Of a stretch of DNA of 64,000 nt, positions 16,948 through 26,695 are shown piece after piece. The notes below the pieces were generated by a model. That model was not told the origin of the DNA, made no database searches, and was given only the letters and a program-made list of their open reading frames with translations. Numbering within the stretch: position 1 is the stretch's first letter; the number at the start of each line of letters is the position of its first letter. A program made the position numbers and the translations under genes. The stretch is from Fulvivirga lutea (GTDB taxonomy: Bacteria; Bacteroidota; Bacteroidia; Cytophagales; Cyclobacteriaceae): contig NZ_CP070608.1 in NCBI RefSeq assembly GCF_017068455.1, positions 2,089,488-2,153,487 of the forward strand. Direction: 5' to 3'.

Positions 16948-19374
16948 ATGATGCTCAGAAATTATCTAAAAATCACCCTCAGGAATGTTAAAAAAGATAA
17001 GTGGTTTTCGCTTATCAATGTCATCGGATTGACTATCGGTATTGCAGGAAGTTTGCTCATTTATATTCACATCAACCATGAGCTGAGTTATGACAATTTT
17101 CATAATGACTCTGATCGGTTGTATCGTATAGTGAGAGCATCTGATAGGTCTGAAGGCAAGGATTACGAACCTAACGTACCGTACCCATTGATAAATTCGC
17201 TTCATTCGGATTTTACTCAATTTGAATCAGCAACCTTATATCATAATGATGAGGATGCTACTGCCACTATCGATGGTGAAAAATTTGGCTTTATAAATGG
17301 TGTTTTTGCAGATTCGAGCTTCTTTGATGTATTCAATTTCAAAGTTCTAAGTGGTGATCCTAAAAAGAGCTTATCTCAACCGAATTTTATTTTTCTCTCA
17401 GAGTCAACAGCTCAGAGACTGTTCAAGGATAAAGATCCTATTGGCAGAAAATTAAAGCTCAATAATTTACTTGAATTAGAAGTGGTTGGTTTGTTTGAAG
17501 ACATACCTTCTAATACAGAATTTGAATTTGAGTATGTAGTGTCTTACCCATCATTTTCAAGTGAATATTTTGCAGATCTCAACATTGATTCATGGCAAAT
17601 GAGTGCCGAAGGCTTTGCATTTGTAAAGTTGAAGAAGGGAGTAGACCCAAGTTCAGTTGAATCTCAATTTAAAGAAGTCATTAAAAAATATTTTTCAAAT
17701 CAAGATGCTGGAAGAAGAAATTACCTGCTACAACCACTCAATGAAATTCATTTCGATCCAAGATGGAATAGCAATGCCACTAATACAACTACGCTGATAA
17801 CAATAGGTTTAATTGGTGCATTTATACTTCTTGTTGGTTGTGTGAATTTTATTAACCTTTCCACTGCTTTGGCAGTGAGAAAATCGAAGGAAATTGGTGT
17901 AAGAAAAACTTTAGGTGCACAGAAATTTCAATTGGTTGTTCAGTTTCTTGGAGAGACGTTCTTAGTAACGCTAGTGTCAGCAATTCTTGCTGTGGCAATA
18001 GCTGAGCGGTTAATTCCATTATTCAATAACTATTTCAATACCGAATTATCCTTAAATGTATTGCAAGACTATAACGTACTAGGCTTTGTAGCACTAACCA
18101 TTTTGATAGTTACTTTCTTGGCCGGAACATATCCCGCTATGGTAGTTTCTGGATTCAACCCTATCAAGGCATTAAAAAACAATATACACTCTCAAAGCGC
18201 TAGTTCATTATTTATGAGAAAGGGGTTGATCGTAGTTCAATTTATTATATCCCAGATTTTAATTATTGGAACTATTATCATATCCAGTCAAATGGATTAC
18301 TTTTTAAATAAGCCATTGGGCTTTGAGAAAGATGCTGTAATAAATGTTCGCATTGGTGAAAACGATGAGCAGAAACAACAGGCTTTTAGGGAAAGGTTAT
18401 TGCAAAACCCAGCTGTCAAAGAAGTCTCATTTAATATGGCTGCTCCAATATCAGACAATAGCTTCCAAACATTTTTCTGGCCTGCCGATCAAACTGATGA
18501 ACAAGGCATGCAATTGCAAGTGAAGCCTGCTGATATCTATTATAAAGATACTTATGGAATAGAGCTTCTACATGGAAGATGGTTCTCTGAGTCTGACGAG
18601 CAATTGGCTACCAATATTTTCAAAGAAGATGCTGGTGAAAAGGCCTTGGTTTATATTCTTAATGAAACAGCCGTAAATAAGCTCGGTTATGCTAACCTTG
18701 AAGATGCAATTGGCACACAAGTAACTTCCGGAGTGGGTGGTATGACTGGCCCAATAATCGGTATTGTCAAAGATTTTCATACAAGTTCTTTGCATGAGGC
18801 AATTAAGCCAACAGCCATTGTAAACTTTAGGTTGTTTTATTACAACGCTGGCGTAAAAATCAGTATGCAGAATAGCAGGGAAACAATTGCGCAAATGAAG
18901 AACACATTTGAAGAAATATTTCCAAATGAAATATTCGAGTACGATTTTATGGACGATGCAATTGCAGATTTCTATCAGGCTGAACAGCGTGCTTACAACT
19001 TACTTGTGGTATTTAGTATGCTCTCGATATTTATATCGTGCCTTGGCTTGCTCGGAGTAATTTCATTTGTAGTTGCACAAAAGAATAAAGAAGTAGGCGT
19101 GAGAAAAGTATTAGGTGCAAGTATAGCTAGCCTAGTGATATTATTTACTAAAGATTTTCTTTCACTGGTTATAATTGCTTTCCTAATTGCTGCGCCAATT
19201 GCATGGTATTTCTTAGATGGCTGGTTGAATAATTTTGCCTATCAAATAGATATGGAGGTATGGTTCTTTGCCGCGGGTTTTATCCTTTCAGCCATTATCA
19301 CTTTTATTACCATTGGCTATCAATCGCTCAAAGCGGCTATCTCTAATCCGGTAAATGCACTTAAAGACGAATAA
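16948..19374 (+). CDS. MacB/FtsX-type ABC transporter permease 1
   Basis: The 808-residue protein has the long MacB-like double architecture: an N-terminal TM (about 20-42), periplasmic MacB_PCD domain (45-270), FtsX core with three TMs (about 280-420; VNFINLSTALAVRKSKEIGVRKTLGA), TM at about 430-450, a second periplasmic domain, and a second FtsX core (about 680-808; SCLGLLGVISFVVAQKNKEVGVRKVLGA), ending in NPVNALKDE. The EIGVRK(T/V)LGA coupling motifs would contact the ATPase encoded at 28957. It is the first of four tandem paralogs, 2 bp before the next. Such transporters use mechanotransmission to move lipoproteins, lipids, peptides or drugs out of the periplasm. Confidence 0.9.
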   Translation: MMLRNYLKITLRNVKKDKWFSLINVIGLTIGIAGSLLIYIHINHELSYDNFHNDSDRLYRIVRASDRSEGKDYEPNVPYPLINSLHSDFTQFESATLYHNDEDATATIDGEKFGFINGVFADSSFFDVFNFKVLSGDPKKSLSQPNFIFLSESTAQRLFKDKDPIGRKLKLNNLLELEVVGLFEDIPSNTEFEFEYVVSYPSFSSEYFADLNIDSWQMSAEGFAFVKLKKGVDPSSVESQFKEVIKKYFSNQDAGRRNYLLQPLNEIHFDPRWNSNATNTTTLITIGLIGAFILLVGCVNFINLSTALAVRKSKEIGVRKTLGAQKFQLVVQFLGETFLVTLVSAILAVAIAERLIPLFNNYFNTELSLNVLQDYNVLGFVALTILIVTFLAGTYPAMVVSGFNPIKALKNNIHSQSASSLFMRKGLIVVQFIISQILIIGTIIISSQMDYFLNKPLGFEKDAVINVRIGENDEQKQQAFRERLLQNPAVKEVSFNMAAPISDNSFQTFFWPADQTDEQGMQLQVKPADIYYKDTYGIELLHGRWFSESDEQLATNIFKEDAGEKALVYILNETAVNKLGYANLEDAIGTQVTSGVGGMTGPIIGIVKDFHTSSLHEAIKPTAIVNFRLFYYNAGVKISMQNSRETIAQMKNTFEEIFPNEIFEYDFMDDAIADFYQAEQRAYNLLVVFSMLSIFISCLGLLGVISFVVAQKNKEVGVRKVLGASIASLVILFTKDFLSLVIIAFLIAAPIAWYFLDGWLNNFAYQIDMEVWFFAAGFILSAIITFITIGYQSLKAAISNPVNALKDE

Positions 19375-19376
19375 TC

Positions 19377-21770
19377 ATGGTCAAAAATTCAATTCGCCTG
19401 ATCGTTAGATTATTAGCTAAAAATAAGGCACATACATTAATTAATATCCTTGGGCTTAGCATTGGAGTTAGTGCTGTCATCTTGGTTGCACTTATCATCA
19501 ACTTCAATCTGAACTTCGATAAATTTCACGACAACACAGAATCTATTTATCGCCTGGTACAGCACCATGTGGATGAAGGTAGAATAGGACGAGATTCGGC
19601 CACGCCATTTCCATTGCGGCTGAATTTCAAAGATGATAATCCACAGGTAGAATATTTTACTATGGTGGATGGCAACAATACTCAAGGGCTCGTCTCATTA
19701 ATGAGGAATGGGAACAAGGTAAAGTATGAAGAAGATGATCGTATTCAAGTCTTCGTACAGCCCGATTATTTTAAAATTTTTCATGTGGACTTCCTATTGG
19801 GTGACAAAGAACATGCCCTGGATGAGCCTTACACAGTTGTTATATCTAAAAATTTAGCACAAAAGTATTTTGGCGAGTATTCATTGGCATTGGGCAAAGT
19901 TTTAAAAATTGATAATGTGTACGATTTGACGGTTACAGGCATTATTGATAATCCACCTTTGAATACTGACTTACCTTTTGAAATGCTCATTTCATTTTCT
20001 ACTGATGAAAAAAACCGAGCATGGGAATCCTGGACAGCATCTTCAACCACGGTCAACTCTTTTATAAAGTTGGTTGAGGGCACCAATGTAGAATCCTTCG
20101 AAAAACAAGTTGTAAACTATATTGAAGACCGCAAGGAGGAGTCAGATCCTACCGTGGTACAACTGGCTTTGCAACCTTTCGAAGAAATACATCATGACGA
20201 TCGGTATTTTAATTATGGTGAGCGCGTGGCAACCTATCATGAGTTGTTGGCCATGGCGATTATTGGCTTGCTGTTACTAATTACAGCATGCATTAATTTC
20301 ATTAATCTGAATACAGCTTTTGCAGTAAAAAGATCAAAAGAAATTGGAATTAAGAAAGTATTGGGCGGCTCTAAAAGTTCCATTCAAATACATTATTTAC
20401 TTGAAACGGGCATTATAACGCTCGTTTCTATAGTTATTGGTTTAGGTTTAGCTGAGTTGATTTTATTTCGAATAGACGAAATCATTGGCTATCGACTTCC
20501 TGGTTTAGAGTATAACCTAAACCTGCTGGCATTGCTCAGTACTTTATTAATTGTTGTAACACTGCTGGCGGGAATTTATCCTTCCTGGATCATATCCAGA
20601 TTTTCTCCAATTCAAGCACTAAAGAATAAAATGAGTACGGTTTCTGGCAGTGGTTTGTCACTTAGGAGAGTGCTTATTGTAAGTCAGATTCTGGTCTCTC
20701 AATTTTTGATTATTGCCGTAATAGTAGTGCATGAACAAGTAGAATATTTTATACAGCAACCTTTAGGTATTGATACAGAAGCTATTGTCGAATTTCGAAT
20801 TCCAACTACCGATGATATAGATTTTGGGTTATTAGGGGAGAGAATTAACAGGATTGATGGTGTTGAGTCGGTGACATTTTCTAACACTGGAACGGCATCT
20901 ACAAATACATGGGGCGGCACTGCTAGCTTTAATAATGGTGATGAAACCATAAATACCCACATGCAGGTAAAACTAGCTGATAGTAGCTATTTGTCAACCT
21001 ATGGCATCAAATTAATCGCTGGTAGAAATATTTCAAACAATGATTCTATTAGAAGCTACTTGCTGAACGAAAAGGCGGTTCAAGATTTAGGTGTCACTAA
21101 TGAAGAAATACTAGGTAGAAAACTTAATGTTTGGGGTAAAGATGGGATAGTTATTGGTGTAATTGAAAACTTCGCTACCATGTCGTTACACAACAGTCAA
21201 AGACCAATTGCTTTATGGTATGCGCCTTCTATGCACTTTAGAGGTACTGTTAAACTAAGAGGTGGAGATTGGAAAACTACCATTAATCAAGTTCAAAACG
21301 AGTGGGAAGTTTTCTTCGGTGACTATTTCTTCAATTACTACTTTCTGGATGATGAGATTGAGAACTTCTACAAAGAAGAACAGAGGTTAGCTAAAACCTT
21401 TGGTATGCTTTCAGGAGTAGCTGTTTTTATAGGTGTAATCGGATTACTTGGCTTAATGTCCTATATGGTCAATTCAAAAATGAAAGAAATTGGTATTAGA
21501 AAAGTGCTTGGCGCGAAGGTGAGCCAAATTCTTGCACTGTTATCCGCTGATTTTGTAAAGCTTTCTCTCATTGCGTTTGTCATTGCTGCTCCAATAGGTT
21601 GGTATATAATGAACAGCTGGTTAGAAGATTTTGCATTTCGCATAACCATAGGTGTTCAGGTTTTTGCTGTAGCATTAGGAGTATCATTATTCTTTACACT
21701 AATAACCATCAGTTACAAATCACTTAAGGCGGCTAATGTGAATCCTGTAGATGTACTAAAAGACGAATAA
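19377..21770 (+). CDS. MacB/FtsX-type ABC transporter permease 2
   Basis: A 797-residue paralog of the preceding gene, with the same order of TM, MacB_PCD, FtsX, TM, PCD, FtsX. Coupling motifs read FINLNTAFAVKRSKEIGIKKVLGG (first half) and MVNSKMKEIGIRKVLGA (second half), and the tail is NPVDVLKDE. It starts 2 bp after permease 1 and ends 10 bp before permease 3, so co-translation is certain to be close. The periplasmic domains differ much more than the membrane cores, which suggests that the paralogs contact different cargos or partners, or form heterodimers. Confidence 0.9.
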   Translation: MVKNSIRLIVRLLAKNKAHTLINILGLSIGVSAVILVALIINFNLNFDKFHDNTESIYRLVQHHVDEGRIGRDSATPFPLRLNFKDDNPQVEYFTMVDGNNTQGLVSLMRNGNKVKYEEDDRIQVFVQPDYFKIFHVDFLLGDKEHALDEPYTVVISKNLAQKYFGEYSLALGKVLKIDNVYDLTVTGIIDNPPLNTDLPFEMLISFSTDEKNRAWESWTASSTTVNSFIKLVEGTNVESFEKQVVNYIEDRKEESDPTVVQLALQPFEEIHHDDRYFNYGERVATYHELLAMAIIGLLLLITACINFINLNTAFAVKRSKEIGIKKVLGGSKSSIQIHYLLETGIITLVSIVIGLGLAELILFRIDEIIGYRLPGLEYNLNLLALLSTLLIVVTLLAGIYPSWIISRFSPIQALKNKMSTVSGSGLSLRRVLIVSQILVSQFLIIAVIVVHEQVEYFIQQPLGIDTEAIVEFRIPTTDDIDFGLLGERINRIDGVESVTFSNTGTASTNTWGGTASFNNGDETINTHMQVKLADSSYLSTYGIKLIAGRNISNNDSIRSYLLNEKAVQDLGVTNEEILGRKLNVWGKDGIVIGVIENFATMSLHNSQRPIALWYAPSMHFRGTVKLRGGDWKTTINQVQNEWEVFFGDYFFNYYFLDDEIENFYKEEQRLAKTFGMLSGVAVFIGVIGLLGLMSYMVNSKMKEIGIRKVLGAKVSQILALLSADFVKLSLIAFVIAAPIGWYIMNSWLEDFAFRITIGVQVFAVALGVSLFFTLITISYKSLKAANVNPVDVLKDE

Positions 21771-21780
21771 CAACAAACTC

Positions 21781-24177
21781 ATGATAAGAAATTATTTAAT
21801 AACAACGCTGAGAAACGTTTATCGCAATCGAGTAAACTCATTTCTCAATATTTTCGGGTTGTCGTTAGGGATAACTTCATCCATAGTGCTATTCCTGCTT
21901 TACAGCTACTATGTTAGCTTCGATACCTTTCAATCGAATTATGACAACATCTACAGGTTAGTTACCGAATCTGATGGAGCTGGTGGAAACAGGGATTACA
22001 ACCCGGGAGTTGCGCCTCCTTTAACTGATGCTTTTGCGGAAGATTTTGAGAGTATCGATGCCATTACGCTCGTGATCGATTTATATGGCCCTCAGTTATT
22101 TTATCTGCCTTCAACTGATAAGATTTTCGATGAATCTTATGAACTACGCCTGGCCTATTCCACACAAAGCTATTTCAATATTTTCGACCTCGATATTCTG
22201 AAAGGAAATCCAGAAAATATGTTGAGCACTGCAAATCAGGTAGTAATCAGTGAGCGGTTGGCACAGAAGTATTTTGGGGAAGCAGATCCATTGAATAAAG
22301 TAATTCAGCATCAAAAAAATACTGATTATGTGGTGACAGGAGTTTTTGCCAACCCACCAAAGAATTCAGACTTTCCGTTCGAGATGATTCTTTCTTATCA
22401 AACAATAAAAAAGGAACATCTAAAACGAGGATGGCGAAGTGTAACTAGTAACGATCAATGCTATCTTTTAATAAAAGACAAGCAGCAATTAGCTCAGATA
22501 AAAAGTGGGTTAGATGCTTTTGTAAAGAAGTATTATGGCAAAACTCCAGAGGAGCACGACAATCGGGTGATCAGCTTGCAACCACTAAGCAACCTTCATT
22601 TCAATGCTCAATATGATAATTTTTCATATGAAACGATGACTGATTCTGACCTGCTAATTATAGTGTTGGTGGCCATTTTTCTAATCATTACTTCATGCAT
22701 CAATTTCGTTAATCTTTCAACGGCCATTGCTGTCAAACGCTCAAAAGAAGTTGGTGTTCGAAAAACGCTGGGTGGAACTAGGTCAGAATTAATTTTTCAG
22801 TTTTTGGGTGAGTCGTTCGCATTAACTTTTATATCAGTAGCACTGAGTTTAGGGCTTACAGAGCTATTCTTACTTTATATCAACCCTTACCTAGAGTTAT
22901 CGCTCGATTTAAACCTAATCGGCAATCTCAATCATTTATTATTTGTAGTTATACTCTTAGTGTCTGTAACTCTGGCTGCAGGCTTATACCCTGCATTTGT
23001 TTTGTCAAGCTTTAAACCCGCAATAGCCCTTAAGAACAATATTAATTCTGCTTCTTCTAGTAAATTTTCATTAAGAAAGGCATTAGTGGTTTTTCAATTC
23101 CTTATTTCTCAAGTGTTCATTATTGCCACAATAGTAATGGCCTATCAAATGCACTATGTAATGAACAAAGATCTGGGCTTTAAATCCGATGCTATTTTGA
23201 ATGTTGAATTACCAGGATCAGATCATCAGAAGAAGCATATTTTAAAATCTCAATTGCAAGGTATTGAAGGTGTTGAGATGGTTAGTTTGGCAGGTACTAA
23301 TCCGGCATCAAGTTCTATTGGTGTAACCAATATTTCAATTAGTGGAGTAGAAGGAGAATTCGATGTATCGATTAAACATGCGGATAATCAATACATAGAT
23401 GTCTTCCAGATTCCTTTATTGGAAGGTAAAAACATTGGTGCTTCCGATACCATTTCAGGCATAATGGTGAGCAAAGAATTGTTAAGGTTAGCGGGACTGG
23501 ACAATGCCGAAGATGTGGTAGGAAGAGAGGTGAAAATATATGGTAAAAAAGTACCAATCACCGGTGTGATTGACGATTTTAATTCACTATCACTAAACCA
23601 TGAGCTCATACCTGTAATTGTGTACAGTCAATTACCAAGTTATAGAATAGCCTGCATTCAGGTTAAAATGGCAAACGTAAATGCTACTTTAACTAAGATT
23701 GAACAAACGTGGAAAAAGCTATACCCTGAATATAATTTTGATTACAGCTTTTTAGATGAGCAACTGGCCGAGTTCTATGAAGGTTATCAAAGGCTTTCTG
23801 TGGTTTTTACGATTTTTTCTGGTATTGCAATCTTTATTGGCTGCCTTGGATTGTATGGCCTGACTGCTTTTACGGTTAATCAGAAAACAAAAGAAATAGG
23901 AATTAGAAAAGTTTTGGGCGCATCAGTGGTGAGCATTCTTATGTTGTTTTCAAAAGAGTTTTTCACATTAGTAATTGTGGCCTTTGTTTTTGCTTTGCCA
24001 ATATCCTGGTACATGACAGATGGATTGCTTCAGGAGTTTCATTATAAAATTGAATTGAGTCCATTAATCTATGCAGCAGGATTCTTCGCTACATTACTAA
24101 TTGCCATTATAACAGCTGGTTACAAGTCTGGCAAGGCTGCTATGGCTAATCCCGTTCAAAGCTTAAGAGACGAATAA
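21781..24177 (+). CDS. MacB/FtsX-type ABC transporter permease 3
   Basis: The 798-residue third paralog shows FVNLSTAIAVKRSKEVGVRKTLGG in the first FtsX core and TVNQKTKEIGIRKVLGA in the second, ending in NPVQSLRDE. All eight expected hydrophobic segments are visible and no frame damage is seen. Only 1 bp separates it from permease 4. Like its neighbours it has no ATPase domain of its own, unlike true MacB, and must rely on a separate nucleotide-binding subunit. Confidence 0.9.
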   Translation: MIRNYLITTLRNVYRNRVNSFLNIFGLSLGITSSIVLFLLYSYYVSFDTFQSNYDNIYRLVTESDGAGGNRDYNPGVAPPLTDAFAEDFESIDAITLVIDLYGPQLFYLPSTDKIFDESYELRLAYSTQSYFNIFDLDILKGNPENMLSTANQVVISERLAQKYFGEADPLNKVIQHQKNTDYVVTGVFANPPKNSDFPFEMILSYQTIKKEHLKRGWRSVTSNDQCYLLIKDKQQLAQIKSGLDAFVKKYYGKTPEEHDNRVISLQPLSNLHFNAQYDNFSYETMTDSDLLIIVLVAIFLIITSCINFVNLSTAIAVKRSKEVGVRKTLGGTRSELIFQFLGESFALTFISVALSLGLTELFLLYINPYLELSLDLNLIGNLNHLLFVVILLVSVTLAAGLYPAFVLSSFKPAIALKNNINSASSSKFSLRKALVVFQFLISQVFIIATIVMAYQMHYVMNKDLGFKSDAILNVELPGSDHQKKHILKSQLQGIEGVEMVSLAGTNPASSSIGVTNISISGVEGEFDVSIKHADNQYIDVFQIPLLEGKNIGASDTISGIMVSKELLRLAGLDNAEDVVGREVKIYGKKVPITGVIDDFNSLSLNHELIPVIVYSQLPSYRIACIQVKMANVNATLTKIEQTWKKLYPEYNFDYSFLDEQLAEFYEGYQRLSVVFTIFSGIAIFIGCLGLYGLTAFTVNQKTKEIGIRKVLGASVVSILMLFSKEFFTLVIVAFVFALPISWYMTDGLLQEFHYKIELSPLIYAAGFFATLLIAIITAGYKSGKAAMANPVQSLRDE

Positions 24178-24178
24178 T

Positions 24179-26626
24179 ATGTTAAGGAATATCATAAAAA
24201 TAGCGTATCGAAATTTCATTAAAACTGGGCTTTACTCAATGCTCAATGTTGCCGGATTGGCGGTTGGCATTGCTTCTTGCTTGTTAATCTCAAGTTATGT
24301 ATTGCATGAAACAAGTTATGATACGTTTTATAAGGATACTGATCGAATGTATCGAGTAAACATGACCAACATTTGGATGCCTGAAGGTGGAATTATGGGG
24401 TCTACTGTTCCGCCTCTTGCTTTGGTCCTTAGTTCTGATTATCCTGAAATTGAAGCTGCCTTGAGGATAAACACGATGGGAAGCAATATTTTCAGGCTAG
24501 AGAATGACCAGAAAATGACATCGTATTACGAAGAAGATATTCTTGCTGCTGATTCTAATTTCTTCTCATTTTTTGACTTTGAGTTACTTTATGGCGACCC
24601 TGCAAGTGCGCTTATTGGTAAAAATAAAATTGTAATCTCGGAGGCTGTAGCTATCAAATATTTTGGCAAAACTGATGTAATCGGTCAGGAACTGCTGATG
24701 GGTCAAGAAAGAACTCCATTGACTATTACAGGTGTGACAGCTAAACAACCCACTAATGCTCATTTTAATTTTGATTTTCTCTTATCAATCTACTCTAATG
24801 ATCGAATTAAAGATGTAGAAAATAACTGGATTTGGACACAGGTTGTAACGTATATAAAATTATTGCCTGGAGCAGATCCGTTGCAGCTGGAGGCGAAGTT
24901 AAGCGATTTAGCACCAACACATGCAGCTCCCGTTTTAGAACGATGGGGCATTAACTACGAAGAATTTTTAGCGAACAAAGGCGATTGGTTGTTTTATGTA
25001 CAACCTGTCAAAGACATTTACCTTAATTCAGCAAATATCGGTAATCGCATAGGACCTGTAAGTGATTCTAAGTACATGTATATATTTTCATTTACAGCTA
25101 TTTTCATTCTTATTCTAGCGGTAATCAATTTTATTAATCTTGCAACAGCGCGGGCAACGGTAAGGGCAAAAGAAATAGGCATTCGAAAGGTGCTCGGCTC
25201 AGTGAGATCTCAGCTTGTTTTGCAGTTTATTTCAGAATCTATCATCAATTGTCTGCTAGCAGGGTTGTTGGCGTTAGGCCTTTCGGAGTTTCTAAAAATA
25301 GGTATAGAGAATTATCTTGGTTCAACTTTTTACACTACTAGCTGGACTAATTTATCCACTTTGTTAGTGATATTCTTCGCTTTAATTGTGCTTGGCATCA
25401 CTGCTGGTTTGTACCCGGCATTTAGCATTTCGGCTTATAAACCAGTAAATGTTTTAAAAGGTCAATTACGTTCAGGCAATAAAGCCAAATGGTTCAGAAA
25501 TGCATTAGTTGTTCTTCAGTTTAGTATTTCATCAGTGTTAATGATATGCACCTTTGTCGTCTATCAGCAACTCCAGTATTTTATGGAGAAAGATTTAGGC
25601 TACGATAGGGAGAATGTGATTGTGCTTAATTGGGCTGATAAATTGGGAACACATTTAGAAAAATTTCAAAATGAAGTACTGAATCACCCACAAGTTATTA
25701 ATGCTTCTGTGAGTATGGATGTTATTGGCAGAGGTTCATATGAAGATATCTTTGGTGATGCTGCCTCAGGGCATGAGCAGCCCATTGCCATGATGAAAGC
25801 CGATGAAAGGCAATTGGAAACCATGAAAATTGACTTGAAATATGGTCGATTTTTTGAAAAAGGGAATAAGGCGGACGAACGCGCAGTAGTGATCAATGAA
25901 TCTACCATGGAGTTGTTTGGTTACACAGAAGAGAATGTGCTCGGTCAGGAGATTTACTATGGAGGCGATGATATGGGCAAGGCAAAAGTGATAGGGGTAG
26001 TAAAAGATTTCAACTTCTATACGCTGCATGCGCCTATAGCTCCTTACATATTTTATCATATAAATGCAGGTTCAGGAGTTTGGGGTAATACCCGAGTGTT
26101 ATCTATTCGCACTAATGAAGTCAATCCAACAGAAGTCATCAATTTTCTAGAAAATAAGTGGAATGCCTATGTTGATAATGCCCCATTCGACTTTAGCTTT
26201 TTAGATCAGGAGTACGAAAATCAGTATAGACAAGAACAGCAGTTGGGTGGATTATTTGCCGTATTCACGCTCATAGCCATTTTAATTGCGTGTTTAGGCT
26301 TATTTGGTTTGGCGTCTTATGTAACCAATGAAAGAGCGAAAGAAATTGGAATAAGAAAGGTCTTAGGTGCATCTGTTTCTGACATTCTCAGCCAGTTTGG
26401 TAGCGGTTTTGGCAAATTAATTTTAATTGCCTTTTTAGTAGCAGCTCCGGTAGCTTGGTATGTCATGAATAGCTGGTTGTCTCAATTTATTTATCGTATT
26501 AATATTCAATGGTGGGTTTTTATATTGATAGGTAGTATGGTTATTAGTATTTCAATACTAACCGTTGGCTATCATTCGCTTAAAGCATCATTTACCAATC
26601 CAACAGAAGTTTTAAATGATGAGTAG
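24179..26626 (+). CDS. MacB/FtsX-type ABC transporter permease 4
   Basis: At 815 residues this is the most divergent of the four. Its first FtsX core reads FINLATARATVRAKEIGIRKVLGS and its second ASYVTNERAKEIGIRKVLGA, with tail NPTEVLNDE. The ERAKEIGIRKVLGAS motif is the one most often met in stand-alone Bacteroidota permeases, so this copy may be closest to the ancestral gene and the others later duplicates (inference). It ends the permease block, 69 bp before the TPR-kinase gene. Confidence 0.9.
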   Translation: MLRNIIKIAYRNFIKTGLYSMLNVAGLAVGIASCLLISSYVLHETSYDTFYKDTDRMYRVNMTNIWMPEGGIMGSTVPPLALVLSSDYPEIEAALRINTMGSNIFRLENDQKMTSYYEEDILAADSNFFSFFDFELLYGDPASALIGKNKIVISEAVAIKYFGKTDVIGQELLMGQERTPLTITGVTAKQPTNAHFNFDFLLSIYSNDRIKDVENNWIWTQVVTYIKLLPGADPLQLEAKLSDLAPTHAAPVLERWGINYEEFLANKGDWLFYVQPVKDIYLNSANIGNRIGPVSDSKYMYIFSFTAIFILILAVINFINLATARATVRAKEIGIRKVLGSVRSQLVLQFISESIINCLLAGLLALGLSEFLKIGIENYLGSTFYTTSWTNLSTLLVIFFALIVLGITAGLYPAFSISAYKPVNVLKGQLRSGNKAKWFRNALVVLQFSISSVLMICTFVVYQQLQYFMEKDLGYDRENVIVLNWADKLGTHLEKFQNEVLNHPQVINASVSMDVIGRGSYEDIFGDAASGHEQPIAMMKADERQLETMKIDLKYGRFFEKGNKADERAVVINESTMELFGYTEENVLGQEIYYGGDDMGKAKVIGVVKDFNFYTLHAPIAPYIFYHINAGSGVWGNTRVLSIRTNEVNPTEVINFLENKWNAYVDNAPFDFSFLDQEYENQYRQEQQLGGLFAVFTLIAILIACLGLFGLASYVTNERAKEIGIRKVLGASVSDILSQFGSGFGKLILIAFLVAAPVAWYVMNSWLSQFIYRINIQWWVFILIGSMVISISILTVGYHSLKASFTNPTEVLNDE

Positions 26627-26646
26627 TTAAATCTCGTTTAGCTGTT

Positions 26647-26662
26647 TTACAAAAATTTGTAA
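26647..26662. promoter_or_regulatory. Inverted repeat TTACAAA-AA-TTTGTAA upstream of the TPR-kinase
   Basis: A perfect 7+7 palindrome lies 33 bp before the start codon in a 69-bp gap between permease 4 and the kinase. It could be an operator for a separate kinase promoter. A second hairpin, TTCAGT-TCGT-ACTGAA (26681-26696), touches the start codon. Confidence 0.35.
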
Positions 26663-26695
26663 GCAATTAGTATATTGTTGTTCAGTTCGTACTGA